A stretch of DNA of 6,634 nucleotides from contig VGJG01000098.1 of the NCBI GenBank assembly GCA_016867615.1, forward strand, positions 1 through 6,634. Direction: 5' to 3'. Of the stretch, positions 1 through 4,485 are shown piece after piece (position 1 is the stretch's first letter; the number at the start of each line of letters is the position of its first letter). A program made the position numbers and the translations under genes. The DNA comes from Candidatus Aminicenantota bacterium (lineage in GTDB: Bacteria > Acidobacteriota > Aminicenantia > Aminicenantales > JAFGAV01). Below the pieces are notes generated by a model. The model was not told the origin of the DNA and made no database searches. It saw only the letters and a list, made by a program, of their open reading frames with translations.

Positions 1-1
1 G

Positions 2-820
2 ACGCTCGTCACTCTCTACAAGCACGGCCGTCTGAGCTATCTCCAGCTTTTTTTCCGAACGGAGGACATCGGCGCCCTGGTGTCCGAGAACAAGAACCTC
101 AGTGTCCTGGCCGGCTACCAGGAAGACATTCTCCGCCGCTACAAGACCTCGCTGGCCGAGCTCACCGCCGCCGAGAAGGACCTGAAGGCCCAGTCCGCCT
201 CCCTGGAACGACTGACCGCCGAGGCCCGCGCCAAGCGCCGTGAGCTCGAGGAGCAGGAAACGCGGCACAAGCGCCTGATCGGCCAGATCCAGAAGAACAA
301 AGCCGACTACGAACAGACGCTCCGGGAGCTCGAGGACCGGGCACGGCAGCTGCGGCAGCTCATGGAGAGGCTCCTGCGCCAGGAGGTCGTGCTGCCCACG
401 CCCTTCATCCCCCTCTACGAGCGCAAGGGCCGCCTGCCCTGGCCGGTCGAGGGGCGGATCGTCTCCCGGTTCGGCCTGGAGCGTCACCCCCAATTCCGGA
501 CCGCCACACGGAACAACGGCATCGACATCGCTCCCGGAGGCGAAAACGCCGTGGTCAAGGCCGTCCACGGAGGCCGGGTGGTGTACGCCGGCTATTTCCA
601 GGGCTACGGCAACCTGCTCATCCTCGACCACGGGCTGAACTACTACTCGCTCTACGGACACTGCTCGGAATTCCTGACGGCCACCGGGGACCTGGTCGAA
701 TCCGAACAGCCCATCGGCGTCGCGGGAGACGTCGGCTCGCTCCTGGGCGTGACGCTCTACCTGGAGATCCGGCACAAAACGACGCCCCAGGATCCCTTGA
801 AATGGCTCTCCTCGCGGTGA
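2..820 (+). CDS. envC: EnvC-type murein hydrolase activator with coiled coil and degenerate LytM (M23) domain, 5'-truncated
   Basis: Partial gene; its start lies before the window. The frame is open from base 2 and those codons (TLVTLYKHGRLSYLQLFF) match the usual EnvC coiled-coil segment, so the GTG at 80 is not the start. The 272 visible residues comprise a charged heptad-like coiled coil (about 27-126), a short linker and a C-terminal LytM domain (about 145-272). In active M23 enzymes zinc is held by HxxxD and the second His of HxH. Here the first His is Asn (codon 512-514), the Asp is kept (524-526), the His of YGH is kept, and HxH has become TLY in VTLYLEIR. E. coli EnvC has a similarly degraded LYFEIR motif. 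I infer a non-catalytic periplasmic activator of cell-wall amidases at the septum, normally recruited by FtsEX. It is the first visible gene of a rightward operon with an S41 protein and YibQ. Confidence 0.9.
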   Translation, partial: TLVTLYKHGRLSYLQLFFRTEDIGALVSENKNLSVLAGYQEDILRRYKTSLAELTAAEKDLKAQSASLERLTAEARAKRRELEEQETRHKRLIGQIQKNKADYEQTLRELEDRARQLRQLMERLLRQEVVLPTPFIPLYERKGRLPWPVEGRIVSRFGLERHPQFRTATRNNGIDIAPGGENAVVKAVHGGRVVYAGYFQGYGNLLILDHGLNYYSLYGHCSEFLTATGDLVESEQPIGVAGDVGSLLGVTLYLEIRHKTTPQDPLKWLSSR

Positions 821-826
821 TAGAAT
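797..826 (+). promoter_or_regulatory. Possible sigma70-like extended -10 promoter for the S41 gene
   Basis: TTGAAA at 797-802 (5 of 6 to the -35 consensus) and TAGAAT at 821-826 (5 of 6 to the -10 consensus) are 18 bases apart. A TG at 818-819, one base before the -10 box, makes it an extended -10. It overlaps the last codons and stop of envC and would start transcripts near 833, about 14 bases before the ATG at 848. The A+T content stands out in G+C-rich DNA. It would give the S41 gene and yibQ expression independent of envC. The match was found by eye; no scan for chance matches was possible. Confidence 0.4.
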
Positions 827-847
827 CGATGGCCGCGAGATGAAGCC

Positions 848-1987
848 ATGAGAACCCAACGCCTCCGCGTCCTGGCCCTCGGCACGCTGTCCCTCGTCCT
901 GCTGTTCCTCCTCCTGGCCAGAAGCTTCATCCCCGGCCAGTCCGCGGAGCGCCCCCGGCGCGGCCTGAGCCCCATGGAGAGCATCATCAAGCTCATCCGC
1001 GACGACTACATCGAGCGCGTCGACGCGGGAAGGACGATGGAGGGGGCTTTCCGCGGCCTGGTCCAAGCCCTGGACCCCCTGTCGAGCTATCTCAGCCCGA
1101 ACGAGCTGGCCAAGCACCGGGAGACCGCGGACAAGCGGCTCTACGACCCCGGTGTCGTCCTGTTCAAGGAAGCGGGCGGGATGCCGCGCGTCCTGGACCT
1201 GGAGGAAGGACGGCCGGCGGCGCGGTCCGGTCTGAAGCCGGGAGACCTCATCAGCGCCGTGGACGACCAGCCGGCCTTCGGGCTCAGCCTGACCGAGCTC
1301 CGGCTGCTGCTCCTGAGCCGGGAGAAAAAGCCCGTGAAATTCCGAGTCGTCCGCCAGACGGCCACGGAAGAGATTGAAGTGGAGCGCAGCCTGCCCCCGG
1401 CCGCCGACTGCGCCTACGTCCCCGAGAAAAACACGGCCGGTGTGTTGACCGTCCGCCGGATGTCGCCCGCTCTGGCCGGCCAGGCCGCGGCCGCGCTCCC
1501 CTCCGAGGTGAAGACCTCACTTCTGCCTCTCGTCCTGGACTTGAGGACCTGCGCCCAGGGCGACCCGGAGTCCGCCGGGAGGTTCATCAACCTGTTCCTT
1601 AAAGCCGACGAAGCCGGCGTCTTCCTAACACAGGACGGAACAAGGGAACCCCTTTCCTGCCCCGAGGACCCGGTGTGGGACAAGACACCCCTCGTCGTCT
1701 GGACGGGGCCGGCCACGCTCGGCCCCGCGGAGATAGCCGCCGGAGTCCTCCGGTCCTTCAAGCGGGCCAAGGTCATCGGCCACCGGACTCCGGGATTGCC
1801 GGCCAGGCAAACGCTCACCGTGCTCGAGGACGGCAGCGCCCTGCTGCTCACCACAGCGGTCTTCTCCCCGGCCTCGGGAGAGAAGCTCTGGGAAGAGGGC
1901 GTCGTCCCCGATATCGACCTCGGAGAACAACCGGCCGCGCGGAACGTCTACCTTAAGAAAACCCTCGACACCGCCGGCGGCCGCTGA
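848..1987 (+). CDS. S41 (CtpA/Prc-like) carboxy-terminal processing protease homologue, apparently inactive
   Basis: A 379-residue membrane-anchored protein, a little short for CtpA. A hydrophobic helix (about 8-26) follows a basic start, so the rest is probably periplasmic. Residues 41-85 match the S41 N-terminal helical region (ALDPLSSYLSP), 101-180 form a PDZ domain (AARSGLKPGDLISAVDDQP), and 195-360 are the protease fold, including LVLDLRTCAQGDPESAGRF and the late EEGVVPDIDL motif. The nucleophile region is TGPATLGPAEIAAGVL. Aligned without gaps to the family pattern GSASASEI through to FGKG, the catalytic Ser becomes Gly292 (codon 1721-1723) and the Lys 25 residues later becomes Leu317 (1796-1798). 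The Gln four residues on (Gln321) is kept. Fold and binding surfaces thus seem retained without the Ser/Lys dyad. CtpA proteins degrade peptidoglycan hydrolases; I infer a scaffold or substrate-binding role here. The gene starts 27 bases after envC and ends 2 bases before yibQ. Confidence 0.88.
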   Translation: MRTQRLRVLALGTLSLVLLFLLLARSFIPGQSAERPRRGLSPMESIIKLIRDDYIERVDAGRTMEGAFRGLVQALDPLSSYLSPNELAKHRETADKRLYDPGVVLFKEAGGMPRVLDLEEGRPAARSGLKPGDLISAVDDQPAFGLSLTELRLLLLSREKKPVKFRVVRQTATEEIEVERSLPPAADCAYVPEKNTAGVLTVRRMSPALAGQAAAALPSEVKTSLLPLVLDLRTCAQGDPESAGRFINLFLKADEAGVFLTQDGTREPLSCPEDPVWDKTPLVVWTGPATLGPAEIAAGVLRSFKRAKVIGHRTPGLPARQTLTVLEDGSALLLTTAVFSPASGEKLWEEGVVPDIDLGEQPAARNVYLKKTLDTAGGR

Positions 1988-1989
1988 AC

Positions 1990-3189
1990 ATGTCCCGACG
2001 CAGATCATCGCCCGGAGGGCGCGGTGGGTCGAGGCGGCGCGCGTGGCTCATAGGCGGCTTCCTTCTCTTATTCATCCTCGGCCTCGATTTTCTGGGGTGG
2101 GTGACGGACACCGAGTCTTTTTTCTTCGCCCTCGTTCTGGGGAAAAGAGGGGCCGGGCCGGAAAGAGGGGCCGCGGCCCGGATGGTCGAGGAGGCGCTGT
2201 CCGCGGAACGGATCGGCTCGCCCGTCCTCTCCTTCCGGGACGACGAAGGCGTCCTGCACCTGAAAGTCGCGCTCTCCCGGGGACAATTTCTCCGTCTGGC
2301 TCCCCGCTTGAAGAAAGAGTTCGCGGCGGGGGGAGCCGTCCTGTCGCAGGAGATTGAGGAATCGAACCGGGAAGGGACCCACCACCTCTGGGAGGTCCTG
2401 ACTCGCGAGGGAGAGCGGACCCATATCCTGTTTTCCAGTCCGGGGCCCGCGGTCGGCCCAGAAAAGAAAAAGGACGCCCCGGGACCGGAAGCGGCCGCAC
2501 CCCGGGACGCCCGGGCGGCGCTCATCCTGGACGACCTGGGCTACAGCCTGGAAGCCGCCCGGGCCGCCTGCCGCCTCGGGCTGCCCCTGACCCTGTCCGT
2601 CCTGCCCTTCAGCCCCCAGGCCGTCGCCTCGGCCCAGGTCGGACACGAGCACGGCCTGGAGATCATGCTCCACCTGCCCATGGAATCCCGCGAGGGCCAC
2701 GACACGGAAAAGAACACGCCGGGGCTGATTGGAGCGCGCATGCCGGACGAAGAGATCCGGCGCCTGGTCCGGGAGGCCGCCTACCAGGTCCCGTACATCC
2801 GGGGGGTGAACAACCACATGGGCTCCCTCCTGACCGAGGATGCGGACAAGATGAAGGTCGTCCTCACCGTCCTGGCCGAGGCGGGGCTGTACTTCATCGA
2901 CAGCCGGACGTCCCGGGCCTCGCGCGCCCTGGAGACGGCCCGGCGCCTCGGCCTGCCGGCCGCGGGCTGCGACCTCTTTCTCGACTCCGCCGAGGACGCC
3001 TCGGCCCTGGAGAGAAACCTTCGCCGGCTCCTGGCCCTGGCCCGCAAGCGGGGCCGGGCCGTAGGGATCGTCCATCCCTATCCGGCGACGCTCGAGGCCC
3101 TCGCGGATTGCGGCGCGCTCTTCGCGGAGTACGGCGTGAAGCTCGTGCCCGCCTCGGAGATTGTTCAGCCGCTATCCCAGCGGAAATGA
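1990..3189 (+). CDS. yibQ: Divergent polysaccharide deacetylase family protein (YibQ)
   Basis: A 399-residue protein. An Arg-rich N-terminus and a hydrophobic helix (about 18-38) indicate a type II membrane anchor with the rest in the periplasm. Residues 60-150 form an extra N-terminal region I cannot assign, then a charged Pro/Lys linker (about 151-174), then the YibQ domain (175-395). Family hallmarks are visible: ALILDDLGYS (177-186), LSVLPF (202-207), MLHLPMES (226-233), GVNNHMGS (272-279), FIDSRTS (302-308), DLFLD (328-332) and GIVHPYPATLEAL (359-371). The paired Asp and the His residues expected to bind metal in a NodB-like fold are present. The substrate of this family is not firmly established; placement beside envC suggests a peptidoglycan-linked role. 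The start codon is 2 bases after the S41 stop, with no strong Shine-Dalgarno sequence, so translational coupling is likely. E. coli YibQ is shorter because it lacks the extra N-terminal region. Confidence 0.92.
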   Translation: MSRRRSSPGGRGGSRRRAWLIGGFLLLFILGLDFLGWVTDTESFFFALVLGKRGAGPERGAAARMVEEALSAERIGSPVLSFRDDEGVLHLKVALSRGQFLRLAPRLKKEFAAGGAVLSQEIEESNREGTHHLWEVLTREGERTHILFSSPGPAVGPEKKKDAPGPEAAAPRDARAALILDDLGYSLEAARAACRLGLPLTLSVLPFSPQAVASAQVGHEHGLEIMLHLPMESREGHDTEKNTPGLIGARMPDEEIRRLVREAAYQVPYIRGVNNHMGSLLTEDADKMKVVLTVLAEAGLYFIDSRTSRASRALETARRLGLPAAGCDLFLDSAEDASALERNLRRLLALARKRGRAVGIVHPYPATLEALADCGALFAEYGVKLVPASEIVQPLSQRK

Positions 3190-3197
3190 GAATTCAT

Positions 3198-3213
3198 GGC
3201 CGCGAGGTCGGCC
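3198..3213. terminator. Small G+C hairpin between convergent genes, weak terminator candidate
   Basis: The 44-base gap between the two convergent stop codons contains GGCCG (3198-3202) and its complement CGGCC (3209-3213) around a 6-base loop. No T-run follows the stem in either direction, so it is not a standard intrinsic terminator. Position alone suggests a possible two-way transcription end. No other terminator is visible here, so Rho-dependent ending is equally possible. Confidence 0.22.
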
Positions 3214-3233
3214 TGGACGGAAAAGCCCGCTGC

Positions 3234-4409
3234 TCAGATGAATATCTTGATTCCCAAGAGTATCCGTAAAAAAGATAATTTGACCGAAAGGGACGGCATA
3301 GATACATTTTCAAGAACTCTGGAGATATCCCCGGGCTCGAGAGTATAAGTCCAACCGGCATTTATATGGGAAGGGTATGATCCGGGAACGAGGTCCCAAC
3401 CCACTTCGGCGCTTCCCTTCAGAAAATACGCCACATCGAACGTCAGGCCGATCATCGACGCCAGGACGATGTCCAAACCGGCGCCGAGATTGAACCCGAC
3501 TCCGCTCAACGACTCCTCCACAACCAAGGGAAAAGCGAAATAATCCGCATATTGATAGATACCCGAGATCCAGGTCGCGTCATATCCCATCACGGAATCG
3601 ACTTTGATCTTAGCCAGGAAATAAGACACTCCCGCGTTCAGATAGGGAGCCACTCCGCCCAGGCGGAATTTATAGATTGCGTTTAAGCTGATGGGAGTCG
3701 CTGAAAGAGATCCGGTTAAATCCCAGACGCTGCTTCGGGAGGCGGCTCCTGTTGTAAACCATTTCCAGTTCACCTCATACCGGCTGTCGCCCGACAGTTT
3801 CTGGGCGAGATTCCAGTCCGCCCTCAAGCTCAGGCCAAAGCCTCCGGCAAAAAAATAGGCCAGGGAGAACCCCAGCCCCTTGGGTCCGGCCGCCTTATGA
3901 CTGACCGTGCCGGACTCGTTTATATACTCCAGCATGACGATATTGGACATCTGAGATTCATAATTTGAGGCGCCGTCGATGGGCGTCCCGAGTCCGATCC
4001 CCCCGCCGAGGAGCATTTCCAGTTTTTTCGTCCTGCCGGGCAGAGGACGCGGCGGAGGAGGCGGCGACGCCCGCCGAACTTCCGCTGCTCGCTCCCGGCC
4101 CGCGGGCGCCGTCTCTTCCCCCTCCAGGACCTCGACATATTTCTCATGGATGTAGCACACGACGTCCACGCCCAGCTGCGTCTTGAATTGGACCTCGAAC
4201 CACTCTCCGATCTTGCGCTCCGAGTCGAAGACCGAGCCGAGGGCGACGTTCTCCTCGACAGCCTCGCTGTCCTGGCTGGGCTGGACCCGGACGGAGGCAT
4301 TCTCCGCCACGACCTTGATCTTGGCTCCCCCGGACGCGGCGGAAGCGCCGGCCGCCAGGAAAAAGCCGATCAGGACCCCGAGAGTCATGACTGCGATCTT
4401 GCGGTTCAT
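3234..4409 (-). CDS. Secreted SH3-domain protein with C-terminal outer-membrane beta-barrel
   Basis: A 391-residue protein of unrecognised specific function. Residues 1-24 form a signal peptide (basic start, hydrophobic core, ASA before the likely cut). Residues 29-96 read as a bacterial SH3 domain (NASVRVQPSQDSEAV, then GEWFEVQF and a YIHEKYVEVLE end). A Pro/Arg-rich linker (about 97-127, with five consecutive Pro) leads to residues 128-391, where alternating hydrophobic and aromatic strands with Gly turns (LEMLLGGGIGLG, GFSLAYFFAGGFGLSLRADW, VAPYLNAGVSYFLAKIKV, GFNLGAGLDIVLASMIGLTF) resemble an 8-10 strand OmpA/OmpW-type barrel. The C-terminus KLSFLRILLGIKIFI is strand-like but ends in Ile, not the usual Phe. 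I infer a barrel in the outer membrane with a periplasmic SH3 domain that may touch peptidoglycan. The ATG is supported by a strong Shine-Dalgarno sequence and the signal peptide. It lies 76 bases downstream of the kinase on the same strand. The barrel-coding part is A+T-rich compared with its 5' end. Confidence 0.82.
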   Translation of the reverse strand: MNRKIAVMTLGVLIGFFLAAGASAASGGAKIKVVAENASVRVQPSQDSEAVEENVALGSVFDSERKIGEWFEVQFKTQLGVDVVCYIHEKYVEVLEGEETAPAGRERAAEVRRASPPPPPRPLPGRTKKLEMLLGGGIGLGTPIDGASNYESQMSNIVMLEYINESGTVSHKAAGPKGLGFSLAYFFAGGFGLSLRADWNLAQKLSGDSRYEVNWKWFTTGAASRSSVWDLTGSLSATPISLNAIYKFRLGGVAPYLNAGVSYFLAKIKVDSVMGYDATWISGIYQYADYFAFPLVVEESLSGVGFNLGAGLDIVLASMIGLTFDVAYFLKGSAEVGWDLVPGSYPSHINAGWTYTLEPGDISRVLENVSMPSLSVKLSFLRILLGIKIFI

Positions 4410-4419
4410 TGTTCTCTTG

Positions 4420-4427
4420 CCTCCCTT
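4420..4427 (-). promoter_or_regulatory. Shine-Dalgarno sequence for the SH3/barrel gene
   Basis: Read on the minus strand this is AAGGGAGG, a near-perfect anti-16S match, 10 bases before the ATG at 4407-4409. It is the strongest ribosome binding site in the window and fixes the start of the SH3/barrel protein at the signal-peptide methionine. The other internal genes rely on weak sites or coupling. Confidence 0.75.
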
Positions 4428-4485
4428 ATCCGATCTGGCGACCTCCGCCGGACTCCGCCCCGCGGGGCGCCGGTTTCACGTCGGC

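Noticed and set aside
80..820. GTG at 80 as the start of the EnvC gene
   Set aside because: The frame is open to base 2 and the upstream codons encode recognisable EnvC coiled-coil sequence; the gene begins before the window.
2068..3075. Long open frame on the minus strand (about 335 codons) opposite yibQ
   Set aside because: Its translation is low-complexity and Gly/Arg/Pro-rich with no domain, and it lies wholly opposite a well-supported gene; long antisense frames are common in G+C-rich DNA.
4456..4469. Perfect 14-base palindrome CGCCCCGCGGGGCG between kinase and SH3/barrel gene as a terminator
   Set aside because: The stem is short, it has no following T-run on the minus strand, and the downstream gene has its own strong Shine-Dalgarno sequence. 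It may be an intercistronic structure or simple G+C bias.
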